DNA of 64,000 bases, taken from contig NZ_DAMBQF010000006.1 in assembly GCF_032062245.1 (NCBI RefSeq), forward strand, positions 53,968-117,967, written 5' to 3'. Shown in pieces: positions 1 through 9,317 of this stretch. The notes under the pieces were generated by a model. That model was not told the DNA's origin, made no database searches, and saw only the letters and a list, made by a program, of their open reading frames with translations. The stretch is from Soonwooa sp032062245 (lineage in GTDB: Bacteria > Bacteroidota > Bacteroidia > Flavobacteriales > Weeksellaceae). The position numbers and the translations under genes are program-made. Numbering within the stretch: position 1 is the stretch's first letter; each line of letters begins with the position of its first letter.

Positions 1-51
1 ATTTTACATCGTCGCAGAAAAGCGATTGTAGCTTGGCTAAAAAATAATTAA
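1..51 (+). CDS. C-terminal tail of an unidentified protein (partial)
   Basis: The first 16 codons of the window are open in frame 1 and end at a TAA at 49-51. The last residues read HRRRKAIVAWLKNN, a basic, amphipathic tail. The start lies outside the window, so neither length nor family can be judged. I do not recognise it. The following 250 bases up to the next gene are AT-rich with no clear gene. Confidence 0.4.
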   Translation: MLHRRRKAIVAWLKNN

Positions 52-301
52 AACGCAATAGCTATACTTTTTAATTTTAGATCAAAGGAGCTACTTTACA
101 TGACATCTTTAAGGTTTTGGTAGTTTAATATAATTAAGCTTCGTTCGGTATAAACTAACGTCAGTTCGAGTTGATTTTTCTATGAAATGACAGCTCGTAT
201 AAAAAAAGTGTTTTATCCCCGAAAAGATGTTGGTTATATCCTCCGTATTCCTTTGTGATTAATATTTAAGTGAAAAAAAATATTGTTGAAAAGCTTTAAT
301 A

Positions 302-601
302 ATGGGAAAGAAAAAGAAAAGAGAGTTTTTGTCTTCGGAATTGGTAAAGAGTTTTGCAAGAATCCACGGATTTGAGTCAAAACTTCGGGCCTTTGAGGTT
401 AAAGATTTCTTACAAGATTATCTTTCTACTAATCTTTTTAATGAGATAGAATCGGTTAATATTGATGCAGATCAACTTTTAATAAAGATAAAATCACCTT
501 TGTTAAAAAATGATTTTAGACTTCGAAAAAGTTTTTATTTAAATAAAATTAAAACCAATCTTGGCGACGATTTCGATTTTAAAGATCTTTTGGTTTTGTA
601 G
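302..601 (+). CDS. DUF721 (DciA-like) family protein
   Basis: A 99-residue basic protein whose size and C-terminal half (LLIKIKSPLLKNDFRLRK followed by a helix with LNKI) resemble the short DUF721 proteins of Bacteroidetes, in which a conserved stretch of the type 'hyd-x-IKhxSxxLKxEL' follows an N-terminal helical part. DUF721 proteins are related to DciA, which loads or assists the replicative helicase in many bacteria; that role is family knowledge, not visible here. The ATG start follows an AT-rich leader. Its 3' end overlaps the end of the convergent recombinase-like gene by 23 bases. The assignment rests on pattern resemblance. Confidence 0.6.
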   Translation: MGKKKKREFLSSELVKSFARIHGFESKLRAFEVKDFLQDYLSTNLFNEIESVNIDADQLLIKIKSPLLKNDFRLRKSFYLNKIKTNLGDDFDFKDLLVL

Positions 602-2615
602 AAGATTTTGATTTTTCCATTAATTCTTGCGCTTTTCCGTCTAGTCTTGAGCGTATCGGAATAAAGAATCTCAAAGGATTTTTGATAAAATAATTAAAGA
701 TTTCTTTAAAGATGGCGCCCACTTCTGTAGTATTCATTTTTCTTGAACGGAACGCCAAGATCATCGATAGTCCAAAGCTGACAATAAAGTTGAAAAATCC
801 AATTAAAAATACGGTGACAAAGCCTATCCAAAACGTGTAAGAATCTACAGAAAAGTCTTTACCATAAAGTCCTAGTGCAAAGTTACCAGCCGCAAAGGTA
901 ATGTGTCGAATATCCAGGTCTAATCCGAAAAACAAACCGATAGGCGCCGTCGCGCCTAAGAAAACCCCGAACCAAAAGTTAGAGACAATCCCAGCCCAGT
1001 TTTTAGAATAATATTTAGATAGGCTTTCCGCAAATTTGTTTCCGAAGAAATAATTGATAAATGGATTCTTCGCAATACGTTCTGGTATTTTGTAAAATAT
1101 AGAGTTGTTGCCAATATTACCAGAAATAATCCCAGAAATAAATAAGAAAAAACCAGCAATACAAGCATGGAAAATAGCTTTTGATTCAAAAGGGTTGAGA
1201 TCGGTCAGCAACTTGGTCGATTTGTCGATGGCAAAATTTTGTTTAAATAAAACTTCGAGTCCATATACAATCGCCAGCGCAATCGGGAATGCCAGCAAGA
1301 CGTTTCCAACAAAGGCAATAAACTGCGTTCTAAATAATTTTGAAACCAAATGCGCAAAATCTGTAAAGTTTGATTTTCTACTTTCTCCATCAGCAAGCAC
1401 TTTTGCCATAGTCGCCGCTGTCATTGCAGGTTGCTTGGTCGCAAGTGTAAAATGCATGAGGTAGATCATCACAAAACCCATCGCATAGTTAAGCGAATAC
1501 AAAAATGCGTGACTAAAATCGCTACCTTCGAGACTACCGTACAACATTTTGAGAACACAAAGTGCTCCAACGATAACACCGCCACCACTAGCTTTCCAAA
1601 ACATTTTCATGTAATCTTTAGCGTTAGAGGTGATATAGTGCGTTCCTGTTTCTGCCGTGTGGTTGGTAATTAGGTGCGACATCAATCGTGTGCTGTCAGA
1701 GATCAAATCTTGTACATTATTCTTATGAGATTTGTAGCGAAGAATATTGAGAAACAACTGTTTTGATCGTACGACGTAATCTTCAGGTGTGTCAATAACA
1801 AAGATTTGTAGGATATCGGACATCCTCGTCAACTGCTGACGAATCTTTAAAAGATAAAGATTAATCTTACTAGAAATTCCATATTTTCCGCTGTTCTTAA
1901 AAGCGATATTTACGAAATCTTGACATTGTTGTAGATAGACTTTTATCTGCTTGTAAACTTCATCCTTTGAGTTGAGTTGGAAGTTAGGATCTTCTTTGAA
2001 TTGTGTTATTAAAATATCCAATTCGTTTTGTAAAGCCAAAAATGGATTATCGAGATTACGATACTTAGGTACCATCTTCATAACTTCCACATCCATCGCA
2101 TTCCCGATAACGCGCCATGCTAAAACATTGAAAGCAAAAAGCAATTCTCGTTTCACATAAGGATTAGCAACAAAGCGGTCAACTTTCAAAAGTCTAAAAA
2201 GCTCACTTAGTTTATCTTCTTGCGAATTAATGAAAAAATCTAAATCTTTTTTTGGTGTAACCGAAACAACATCTACGAGGTACCAAATAGTGTCTTCGTT
2301 TTCGATGCTTGGCAGAAATTTATTTAGAAGTCGTTTTTTCAGTTCAGGGAAGAAAGCGTTTTCGGATAAAATATCCGCCTCTGTCAAAGATAGATTGAAG
2401 GTTTTATCTTTAAAAATATTATGAATATAATAACTAAGGTTTTCTGTAATATGGTGATTATCTTTAAGATAAGCTACAAAAACGCCGATGTCTTCTTTTT
2501 TTACCGCAGCTATTAGTTCAGCAAGCGGATCTAGAGAAAAAGTTTCGTTTTTGGCACTAAAATATTTTTTTAGAACCATACTAAAATTGTCTCTGTTTTT
2601 TAATCTTAAAGCCAT
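579..2615 (-). CDS. Gcr-type 'site-specific recombinase' family membrane protein
   Basis: A 678-residue protein with a long soluble helical N-terminal half (about 1-340) and several hydrophobic segments in the C-terminal half (for example around VIVGALCVLKMLYG, FIAFVGNVLLAFPIALAIVYG, FWIGFVTVFLIGFFNFIVSF). This matches the family annotated as site-specific recombinase after Neisseria Gcr (SpecificRecomb). No tyrosine or serine recombinase active site can be seen and the protein is clearly a membrane protein, so the name should be taken as historical. It lies 17 bases downstream of mtgA on the same strand and may be cotranscribed with it. It converges on the DUF721 gene and overlaps it by 23 bases. 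Confidence 0.7.
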   Translation of the reverse strand: MALRLKNRDNFSMVLKKYFSAKNETFSLDPLAELIAAVKKEDIGVFVAYLKDNHHITENLSYYIHNIFKDKTFNLSLTEADILSENAFFPELKKRLLNKFLPSIENEDTIWYLVDVVSVTPKKDLDFFINSQEDKLSELFRLLKVDRFVANPYVKRELLFAFNVLAWRVIGNAMDVEVMKMVPKYRNLDNPFLALQNELDILITQFKEDPNFQLNSKDEVYKQIKVYLQQCQDFVNIAFKNSGKYGISSKINLYLLKIRQQLTRMSDILQIFVIDTPEDYVVRSKQLFLNILRYKSHKNNVQDLISDSTRLMSHLITNHTAETGTHYITSNAKDYMKMFWKASGGGVIVGALCVLKMLYGSLEGSDFSHAFLYSLNYAMGFVMIYLMHFTLATKQPAMTAATMAKVLADGESRKSNFTDFAHLVSKLFRTQFIAFVGNVLLAFPIALAIVYGLEVLFKQNFAIDKSTKLLTDLNPFESKAIFHACIAGFFLFISGIISGNIGNNSIFYKIPERIAKNPFINYFFGNKFAESLSKYYSKNWAGIVSNFWFGVFLGATAPIGLFFGLDLDIRHITFAAGNFALGLYGKDFSVDSYTFWIGFVTVFLIGFFNFIVSFGLSMILAFRSRKMNTTEVGAIFKEIFNYFIKNPLRFFIPIRSRLDGKAQELMEKSKSSTKPKDL

Positions 2616-2632
2616 AAGTCTTGCAAAGATAA

Positions 2633-3280
2633 TTATTTCAGAACAATGTTATTCATTTGGCGCATTACCCAATTGTGCTTTTTGCGCAAATAAGGTGTAG
2701 GATTTTTTGGATCGTATTTTTTTGGATTAGGTAACACAACAGCGATCCAAGCGGCTTCGCTTTTTGTTAAATCTTTAGCGCTTTTACCAAAGTAATAATT
2801 AGATGCTGCTTCTACACCAAAAACGCCTTGTCCCATTTCGATAGAGTTAAGATAACGCGCAAGGATAACGTCTTTGCCCCAAACTTTTTCGATAATAAAT
2901 GTATAAACAACTTCCAATCCTTTTCGGAACCAGCTTCTACCTTGCCACAAAAAAACATTTTTTGCAGTCTGTTGAGAAATCGTACTTCCGCCACGACGGA
3001 TTTCACCCTTCTTTTCGTTGTGTTTTAATGCCTTTTGTATGGCTTTTGTATCGAAACCGTTATGCGTAAAAAATAATTGATCTTCGGACGCTATCACCGC
3101 TTTTTTTACATTATTTCCCATGTCGTCATAAGAAATATAATCGCGCTCTAGTTTTCCGTATTTAATAATACCACCCAATTGCGTCCACGTTATTGGTGGA
3201 TTAAAAAATAGGCCAAGTGCTATGAATAGGATGTTAGCAATGATTATTACTAAAATTAATTTCTTTAAAAATTTAAACAT
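2633..3280 (-). CDS. mtgA: Monofunctional biosynthetic peptidoglycan transglycosylase
   Basis: A 215-residue GT51 glycosyltransferase that polymerises lipid II into glycan strands. An N-terminal membrane anchor (about 8-27) is followed by the GT51 signature: the SEDQLFFTHNGFD motif with the catalytic Glu at about 66, then RGGSTISQQTAKN at about 96-108, and KVWGKDVILARYLN. There is no transpeptidase domain, and the length fits MtgA rather than a bifunctional PBP. The ATG start places the anchor directly at the N-terminus. It heads a likely two-gene unit with the Gcr-type gene and is divergent from prfC. Confidence 0.93.
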   Translation of the reverse strand: MFKFLKKLILVIIIANILFIALGLFFNPPITWTQLGGIIKYGKLERDYISYDDMGNNVKKAVIASEDQLFFTHNGFDTKAIQKALKHNEKKGEIRRGGSTISQQTAKNVFLWQGRSWFRKGLEVVYTFIIEKVWGKDVILARYLNSIEMGQGVFGVEAASNYYFGKSAKDLTKSEAAWIAVVLPNPKKYDPKNPTPYLRKKHNWVMRQMNNIVLK

Positions 3281-3415
3281 TTTATACTGTTTTCATGGGC
3301 AAAAATACTTAGATTTTAATAATTTTCAAATGATAAAGTATCAAGAAAAATTCATATCAATTCTAATTTTAGTTTTTGAATAAAAATCACGATTTTTGCA
3401 ATCTGAAATTTTATT

Positions 3416-5011
3416 ATGTCTTTAGAAAAAGAAATTAGCAAAAGAAAAACATTTGGGATCATCGCGCACCCCGATGCTGGTAAAACGACTTTGACGGAGA
3501 AATTACTACTTTTCGGAGGAGCGATCCAAGAAGCAGGTGCGGTTAAATCCAACAAGATAAAAAAAGGTGCAACGTCTGACTTTATGGAAATCGAACGTCA
3601 AAGAGGGATTTCTGTAGCGACGTCGGTGTTGGCTTTCGAATATAAAAATCATAAAATCAACATTCTCGATACGCCTGGTCACAAGGACTTTGCGGAAGAT
3701 ACCTACAGAACATTAACTGCGGTTGACTCGGTGATTGTGGTTGTTGACGTTGCAAAAGGTGTTGAGGAACAAACTGAAAAATTGGTTCAGGTTTGTCAAA
3801 TGAGAAATATTCCGATGTTGGTTTTCATCAACAAGTTGGATAGAGAAGGGAAGGACGCCTTCGATCTTTTGGATGAAGTTGAACAAAAATTAGGTCTTAG
3901 CGTTGTGCCACTTTCTTTGCCAATCGGTATGGGAAGCGACTTCCAAGGGATTTATAATATTTGGGAAAAGAACATTCAATTATTCTTAGAAGAGAAAAAA
4001 CAAAAAGTTGGAGATTCAATAAAATTTGATGATATCACCGATCCCAAAATCGACGAAATGATTGGCGAAAAAGCAGCAGCTCAACTTCGTGAAGAATTGG
4101 AATTGATTGCATCTGTCTATCCAGAATTTGATAGAGAGGCTTATGTTAATGGTAATCAACAACCAGTTTTCTTTGGTTCGGCATTAAATAATTTTGGTGT
4201 TCGTGAGCTTTTGGATGCGTTTATTGAAATCGCGCCGATGCCTCAACCAAAAGAGTCAGATCTTAGGATTGTAAAACCAGAAGAGAAAAACTTTACTGGC
4301 TTTGTTTTCAAAATCCACGCGAATATGGATCCAAAACACCGTGACCGTTTGGCTTTCGTGAAGATCGTTTCTGGTACTTTCAAAAGAAATGAAAATTATC
4401 TTTTGGTAAGAGATGGCAAAAAAATGAAATTTTCGTCACCTAATGCATTCTTCGCTGACAAAAAGGAAATTGTTGAAGAGAGTTTCCCAGGTGATATTGT
4501 TGGTCTTCACGATACGGGGAATTTTAGAATTGGTGATACTTTGACCGCTGGCGAAAAGCTAAACTTTAAAGGTATTCCGAGTTTCTCGCCAGAACATTTC
4601 CGTTTCATTAATAACGATGATCCTCTCAAGGCTAAACAATTGTCCAAAGGTATTGATCAATTAATGGACGAAGGCGTTGCGCAGTTATTCATCATGGAAA
4701 TGAATGGTCGTAAGATTATCGGGACAGTTGGGGCGCTTCAGTTTGAAGTTATTCAGTATCGTCTAGAGCACGAATATGGTGCAAAATGTTCTTATGAGCC
4801 ATTGTCAATCCACAAAGCTTGTTGGGTTGAGGCGGATGAAAAGTCTGAGGAATTCCGTGAGTTTGCAAGACTTAAGCAACGTTTTTTAGCGAGAGATAAG
4901 TACGATCAATTGGTGTTCTTGGCAGATTCATCATTCACCATTCACATGACTCAGGAGAAATTCCCGAACATTAAATTACACTTCATAAGTGAATTTAGAA
5001 ATCGAGATTAA
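3416..5011 (+). CDS. prfC: Peptide chain release factor 3
   Basis: A 531-residue translational GTPase that recycles RF1/RF2 from the ribosome after peptide release. The P-loop AHPDAGKT (17-24) is followed by a switch with TSDFMEIERQRGISV, the DTPGHKDF motif, and the NKLD guanine-specificity motif, in the order expected for RF3. Length equals the family norm. It is transcribed alone: mtgA is divergent, and a hairpin with a T-run follows at 5034. prfB and prmC are elsewhere in the same window, so most of the release-factor set is present but unlinked. Confidence 0.97.
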   Translation: MSLEKEISKRKTFGIIAHPDAGKTTLTEKLLLFGGAIQEAGAVKSNKIKKGATSDFMEIERQRGISVATSVLAFEYKNHKINILDTPGHKDFAEDTYRTLTAVDSVIVVVDVAKGVEEQTEKLVQVCQMRNIPMLVFINKLDREGKDAFDLLDEVEQKLGLSVVPLSLPIGMGSDFQGIYNIWEKNIQLFLEEKKQKVGDSIKFDDITDPKIDEMIGEKAAAQLREELELIASVYPEFDREAYVNGNQQPVFFGSALNNFGVRELLDAFIEIAPMPQPKESDLRIVKPEEKNFTGFVFKIHANMDPKHRDRLAFVKIVSGTFKRNENYLLVRDGKKMKFSSPNAFFADKKEIVEESFPGDIVGLHDTGNFRIGDTLTAGEKLNFKGIPSFSPEHFRFINNDDPLKAKQLSKGIDQLMDEGVAQLFIMEMNGRKIIGTVGALQFEVIQYRLEHEYGAKCSYEPLSIHKACWVEADEKSEEFREFARLKQRFLARDKYDQLVFLADSSFTIHMTQEKFPNIKLHFISEFRNRD

Positions 5012-5033
5012 ATTTTATTTCAGATAAATTATC

Positions 5034-5068
5034 AAAAGCCAATTTGGAAACAAGTTGGCTTTTTTTTG
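5034..5068 (+). terminator. Rho-independent terminator of prfC
   Basis: A 9-base stem AAAAGCCAA (5034-5042) pairs with TTGGCTTTT (5055-5063) and is followed by a run of T to 5068. It lies 23 bases after the prfC stop. Confidence 0.85.
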
Positions 5069-5250
5069 TTTATATATTTTGAATTTTAGGCTAAAAAAAT
5101 AGAAATAAAGCTTTGTTAAAATATTATAAAAGCTTTTAAAATATTATAAATTGTAAATAACTAAATAATAATTAACTATTAATATTGTTTTAATACAAGC
5201 TAAAAAAAAATTATAAATAGTGAAAAAAAAGTAGTAAAATTATTTACCTA

Positions 5251-5532
5251 TTGTTGTTGGAATTAGGATTTACAATTTTGTCATGTCGAGATGACGATGA
5301 TGATAATCCTTATAATCCAAATAACGCAGGGGTACCAAAAATTAGTTTTGTAACTAATCTGGCCGATGACGCTAATGTTAAATTCTACATTACAACAAAA
5401 GATGATTTCGAAGTAGATTTTGGCGATGGAAAGAAGATTAAACAAACTAAAAGTACAACGACTGACGAAATTATTGTAAATTCTAAATTACTAGGTAAAG
5501 AGGTAAAAATCTCTAGGAAGAAACTAGAATAG
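5251..5532 (+). CDS. Small putative lipoprotein with damaged or uncertain start
   Basis: The frame encodes a hydrophobic stretch ending in TILSC followed by RDDDDDNPYNPNN, a typical flavobacterial lipobox plus Asp/Asn-rich linker, then about 70 residues with DFEVDFGDGKKI, which resembles a PKD-like FGDG turn. From the only start-like codon in frame (TTG 5251) the signal peptide is too short and lacks basic residues. A GTG at 5220 followed by eight A's would give a proper Lys-rich n-region only if one A were removed. The gene is therefore either frameshifted, phase-variable, or started at TTG. Function unknown; probably anchored in the envelope. Confidence 0.5.
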   Translation: MLLELGFTILSCRDDDDDNPYNPNNAGVPKISFVTNLADDANVKFYITTKDDFEVDFGDGKKIKQTKSTTTDEIIVNSKLLGKEVKISRKKLE

Positions 5533-5547
5533 TTTGTGTTTTTTTAA

Positions 5548-5599
5548 TAAAGAAGAAAGCCAGTCTAATTGCGGACTGGCTTTCTTTATTTTTTTTTAA
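5548..5599. terminator. Bidirectional terminator between the lipoprotein and pruA
   Basis: A perfect 11-base stem, GAAAGCCAGTC (5555-5565) with GACTGGCTTTC (5574-5584), is flanked by A-rich sequence on the left and a long T-run on the right, so it can stop transcription from both converging genes. Confidence 0.88.
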
Positions 5600-5609
5600 T
5601 TAAATAGGA

Positions 5610-7235
5610 TTAACCTAAATAAGGATATTTATAATCTTTAGGCGATACAAAAGTCTCTTTAATAGATCGTACAGATACCCAACGTAGAAGATTCATTTTA
5701 GAACCTGCTTTGTCATTAGTTCCTGATGCTCTACCACCACCGAAAGGTTGTTGACCAACAACTGCACCAGTTGGCTTGTCGTTGATGTAGAAGTTACCAG
5801 ATGCATTTTCTAAAGCTTTGTAAGCTTCGTCAATGGCATAACGACATTGTGAGAATACAGATCCAGTTAAAGAATATGGAGACGAAGAATCTACTAATTT
5901 CAATGTCTCTGCCCAATCTGCATCTTGGTAAACATAAACAGATAGGATAGGACCAAAGATTTCTTCAACCATACTTTCGTATTGAGGATTTGTTGTTTCG
6001 ATAACTGTAGGATGTACGAACCAACCTTTAGCATCGTCATATTTACCACCGATTGCAACAGTTGCTTCAGAAGATGCGTTAGCTCTATCGATGTAACCTT
6101 TACATTTTTCGAAAGAATTTTTGTCAATAACAGCATTAACAAAGTTAGAAGGATCTTCTGGAGAACCAACTTTAATAGTTGACATTTGGTTTTCCATTAC
6201 TTTTTTAACATCGTTCCAAAGCGATTGAGGAATATAAGCTCTAGATGCCGCAGAACATTTTTGACCTTGGTATTCGAAAGCACCTCTTACCAAAGCAGTT
6301 GCAACAGCTTCTACATTAGCCGATGGATGTGCGATTACAAAATCTTTACCACCTGTCTCACCAACGATTCTTGGATAAGTTCTGTAGTTGTGGATATTAT
6401 CACCAATCATTTTCCACATCCCTTGGAAAACTTTAGTAGAACCAGTAAAGTGAAGACCAGCAAAATCTCTGTGAGCCATTACTTTCTCAGCAGTTTCTTT
6501 ACCGTCAGTGAAGATCATATTGATAACTCCGTCAGGAAGACCAGCTTCTTTTAGGACGTCCATAATAACTTTTGCAGAGTAGATTTGCTTGTCAGATGGT
6601 TTCCAAACTACAACGTTACCCATCATCGCCATACAAGCTGGTAGGTTACCAGAAATTGCTGTGAAGTTAAAAGGCGTCACCGCAAAACAGAATCCTTCTA
6701 AAGGTCTGTATTCAACTCTGTTCCAAATTCCGTTATCAGAAATTGGTTGCTCAGCATACATTTCTGTCATAAACTCCGCATTGAATCTTAAAAAGTCAAT
6801 AAACTCACAAGCAGCATCAATCTCAGCTTGATGAACGTTTTTAGATTGACCAATCATCGTTGCTGCGTTGATGATATCTCTATAAGGTCCTGCAATAAGA
6901 TCAGCTGCTTTTAAAAAGATAGAAACACGTTGTTCCCAACCTAGCGCATTCCATTTTGCTTTCGCAGCTAAGGCTGTGTCAATTGCTTGGTCAACGTGCG
7001 ACATATCACCTTGGTGATAAAATCCAAAATCATGTTGGTGATCTTGTGGCGATTGCAATCTAACGTGGTTATTAGTTTTAACATTTTTACCATTGATAAC
7101 CATTGGGATTTCGATCTTTTCTGCCCACATTTTTTTGTAAGTGGCGATTAAGCTTTTTACTTCTGAAGATCCTGGTTCGTAAGAGTTTACAGGTTCATTA
7201 ATCGCAATAGGAACTTGCGAAATTGCTTTTGACAT
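5610..7235 (-). CDS. pruA: L-glutamate gamma-semialdehyde (1-pyrroline-5-carboxylate) dehydrogenase
   Basis: A 541-residue aldehyde dehydrogenase that oxidises glutamate semialdehyde to glutamate in proline catabolism, using NAD. Visible landmarks are the FTGSTKVFQ cofactor loop, the general-base region VGETGGKDF and the catalytic cysteine in YQGQKCSAASR, followed by EEIFGPILSVYVY and the C-terminal QQPFGGGRASGTNDKAG. Length fits the single-function P5C dehydrogenase (about 540), not the PutA fusion. It is monocistronic, with a divergent dacB beyond a 198-base spacer that contains a palindrome at 7317. No proline dehydrogenase gene is visible nearby. Confidence 0.95.
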   Translation of the reverse strand: MSKAISQVPIAINEPVNSYEPGSSEVKSLIATYKKMWAEKIEIPMVINGKNVKTNNHVRLQSPQDHQHDFGFYHQGDMSHVDQAIDTALAAKAKWNALGWEQRVSIFLKAADLIAGPYRDIINAATMIGQSKNVHQAEIDAACEFIDFLRFNAEFMTEMYAEQPISDNGIWNRVEYRPLEGFCFAVTPFNFTAISGNLPACMAMMGNVVVWKPSDKQIYSAKVIMDVLKEAGLPDGVINMIFTDGKETAEKVMAHRDFAGLHFTGSTKVFQGMWKMIGDNIHNYRTYPRIVGETGGKDFVIAHPSANVEAVATALVRGAFEYQGQKCSAASRAYIPQSLWNDVKKVMENQMSTIKVGSPEDPSNFVNAVIDKNSFEKCKGYIDRANASSEATVAIGGKYDDAKGWFVHPTVIETTNPQYESMVEEIFGPILSVYVYQDADWAETLKLVDSSSPYSLTGSVFSQCRYAIDEAYKALENASGNFYINDKPTGAVVGQQPFGGGRASGTNDKAGSKMNLLRWVSVRSIKETFVSPKDYKYPYLG

Positions 7236-7316
7236 ATTGTAATATTTTTAATTTTCGAATTAAAGTCTTACAAATTTACCCAATATTTAATGAAAGAAAA
7301 AATTAAAATACCTAAT

Positions 7317-7332
7317 GTTTGTTACAACAAAC
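7317..7332. promoter_or_regulatory. Palindrome in the pruA-dacB divergent spacer (possible operator)
   Basis: GTTTGTT (7317-7323) and AACAAAC (7326-7332) form a perfect 7-base inverted repeat around a 2-base centre. It lacks a T-run, so it is more likely a protein-binding site than a terminator. The binding protein is unknown. Confidence 0.45.
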
Positions 7333-7403
7333 TTAAATGTATTGTTTAAAAAGAATATAGACATTAAAAAAGTTCTTAGCCGCATGATTTATCCTGCATT
7401 TCT

Positions 7404-7411
7404 TATATTTG
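7404..7411 (+). promoter_or_regulatory. Bacteroidetes-type -7 element for dacB
   Basis: TATATTTG matches the TAnnTTTG consensus and lies 22 bases before the dacB ATG. No good TTG -33 element is seen at the usual spacing, so this is a weak call. Confidence 0.4.
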
Positions 7412-7433
7412 AAATGCATAAAGTTTTTATTAA

Positions 7434-8807
7434 ATGAAAAGGATATTCTTGAGTTTGGTATTGGTAACGCAAGTTGCTATGGCACAAAATGTTGCAGATC
7501 AATTGGATAAATCGACGCAGAAACTTCTAAATTCTTCGGGAGCATATTCTGCAAATTTATCTTTCTATGTTGCTGATGATAACGGGAATGTGGTGTACGA
7601 ATATCAACCCAACAAAGGTCTTTCTACGGCAAGTACGCAAAAGATTTTTACGGCAGCAGCAGCTTTAGAAATTTTAGGAAAAGATTATCGATATACGACG
7701 ACTGCAAGTTACTCTGGACAAATCAAGAATGGTAATTTGGAAGGCGATCTTTGGGTAAGTTCTAACGGTGATCCCACTTTGGGAAGTTGGCGCTATGATG
7801 ATTACAAACCCGAAAAGTTTAAAGAAAAACTTTATCATGCTTTACAACAAAAAGGCATAAAATCTATTGCAGGAAATATTATAATTGATGATTCTTATTT
7901 CGATTTTCAGTCGGTGCCAGGTGGGTGGCCTTGGGACGATATCGGGAATTATTACGGTGCCGGAACATGGGGAATCAATTGGCGCGAAAATCAGTTTGAC
8001 ATCAATACCAACGGAACGCAGTTTAAGAATTTTTCTTACGATTTAGAAAATGTAAAATGGATTAATGAGCTAAAAGCTGCAGGTTCTTCAGATCAAAGTT
8101 TGATTTTTACAGCGCCACATTCGGATGTTGCTTTAATTAATGGAAGTTTGCCCGCAGGGAAAGCGATGACGGTTTCTGGTTCGGTTCCCAATCCGCCTTT
8201 GCAATTAGGAGCAGAATTAAAATCATTTTTAAATTCTAAAAACATTAGTGTTTCTGGAAATGTGGAAACCTACTACGGCAACCAACTTTCTGGTAAAAAA
8301 ATGGATTCTTATCCTGTCAAAAATAATTTTTTCGAATACCAGTCGCCGACTTTGGACAAAATGGTATTTTGGTTTTTAAGAAAAAGTATCAACTTCTATG
8401 GCGAAACTTTTTTAAAAACAATGGCAAAAGAGAAGAAAGGAAATCCATCTTATAAAGTTGGCGTTCAGTTTTTGAAAGATTTTTGGAAGTCAAAAGGGAT
8501 TAATGCATCTATGATAAATTTTGCGGATGGAAGCGGCTTATCACCACAAAATTATGTGTCTGCAAAAGCGGAAGTTCAAGCTTTGTTATATGCGCAAAAG
8601 CAGCCTTGGTTTTTGGCTTATTTTGAAGGATTTCCAACACAGAACGCCATGAAAATGAAAAGTGGAACCATCCGCGATACCAAATCTTTTGCAGGCTATC
8701 ACACTTCGAAAGCGGGCAAAAAATATGTCTACGCGATTATTCTCAACAACTATCAATCGGGCGATATCAGCCAAGCTTTGTTCAATGTTTTGGATAATTT
8801 GAAGTAA
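7434..8807 (+). CDS. dacB: D-alanyl-D-alanine carboxypeptidase/endopeptidase (PBP4, S13 family)
   Basis: A 457-residue exported serine peptidase that trims or cleaves peptidoglycan cross-links. An 18-residue signal peptide ends in AMA-QN. The SxxK motif is S67-TQ-K70 within STASTQKIFTAAAALE, the SxN motif is SIN in RKSINFYGE, ADGSGLSPQN follows, and the KTG equivalent is KSG in MKMKSGTIRD. The order and the large insert between SxxK and SxN are those of class C PBP4. The next gene starts directly after its stop codon, so the two are probably cotranscribed although functionally unrelated. Confidence 0.93.
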   Translation: MKRIFLSLVLVTQVAMAQNVADQLDKSTQKLLNSSGAYSANLSFYVADDNGNVVYEYQPNKGLSTASTQKIFTAAAALEILGKDYRYTTTASYSGQIKNGNLEGDLWVSSNGDPTLGSWRYDDYKPEKFKEKLYHALQQKGIKSIAGNIIIDDSYFDFQSVPGGWPWDDIGNYYGAGTWGINWRENQFDINTNGTQFKNFSYDLENVKWINELKAAGSSDQSLIFTAPHSDVALINGSLPAGKAMTVSGSVPNPPLQLGAELKSFLNSKNISVSGNVETYYGNQLSGKKMDSYPVKNNFFEYQSPTLDKMVFWFLRKSINFYGETFLKTMAKEKKGNPSYKVGVQFLKDFWKSKGINASMINFADGSGLSPQNYVSAKAEVQALLYAQKQPWFLAYFEGFPTQNAMKMKSGTIRDTKSFAGYHTSKAGKKYVYAIILNNYQSGDISQALFNVLDNLK

Positions 8808-9317
8808 ATGTCAAAACGTATTTCCTCGTTTCCGGCGGTTATTCATGAAGATTCCGAAATTTTGATTTTAGGATCAATTCCGGGTGTTAAGTCTTTGGAG
8901 ATGCAAGAATATTATGCGCATCCTCAGAATAAATTTTGGTCGATTATTTTTGAATTATTTAATGAAGATTTCACTAAAGATTATCAAAGAAAACTTCAAA
9001 TTTTAAAGAAGAATAAAATTGCGCTTTGGGATGTCATCGACTCTTGCGAACGCAAAGGAAGTCTCGATTCTGAAATTAAAAACGAAAAGGAAAATGACAT
9101 TTTAAAACTTTTAAAAGATTATCCTAATCTTAAAGTCATCTTTTGTAATGGGCAAAAATCTTACAAAAATTTAATAAAAACTTTCGGAAAAGAAATTGAA
9201 GTTCCAGTTGTTGCTTTGCCTTCTACAAGCCCTTTACATACGATTTCGTTTGATAAAAAATTGGAAGTTTGGCAACAGATTAAAGATCATGCTTCATCAT
9301 GCCTTTCAGAAGATTAA
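8808..9317 (+). CDS. DNA-deoxyinosine glycosylase (uracil-DNA glycosylase superfamily)
   Basis: A 169-residue UDG-superfamily protein. The N-terminal LILGSIPGVKSLEMQEYYAHPQ stretch fits the hypoxanthine/deoxyinosine glycosylase subgroup, in which the GSxPG loop replaces the GQDPYH of Ung. LPSTSPLHT near the end is the second active-site motif. The enzyme would remove deaminated purines from DNA. The ATG abuts the TAA of dacB with no gap. The 3' end overlaps, on the other strand, a degraded kinase fragment. A classical ung is present separately at 43084. Confidence 0.8.
   Translation: MSKRISSFPAVIHEDSEILILGSIPGVKSLEMQEYYAHPQNKFWSIIFELFNEDFTKDYQRKLQILKKNKIALWDVIDSCERKGSLDSEIKNEKENDILKLLKDYPNLKVIFCNGQKSYKNLIKTFGKEIEVPVVALPSTSPLHTISFDKKLEVWQQIKDHASSCLSED

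Noticed and set aside
150..200. Possible dispersed repeat with CAGTTCGAG and GACAGCTCGTA halves upstream of the DUF721 gene
   Set aside because: The halves do not form a convincing stem and no second copy is visible in the window.
579..2615. Mobile element, because of the 'site-specific recombinase' family name
   Set aside because: No recombinase catalytic motif, no terminal repeats or cargo; it is a multi-pass membrane protein.
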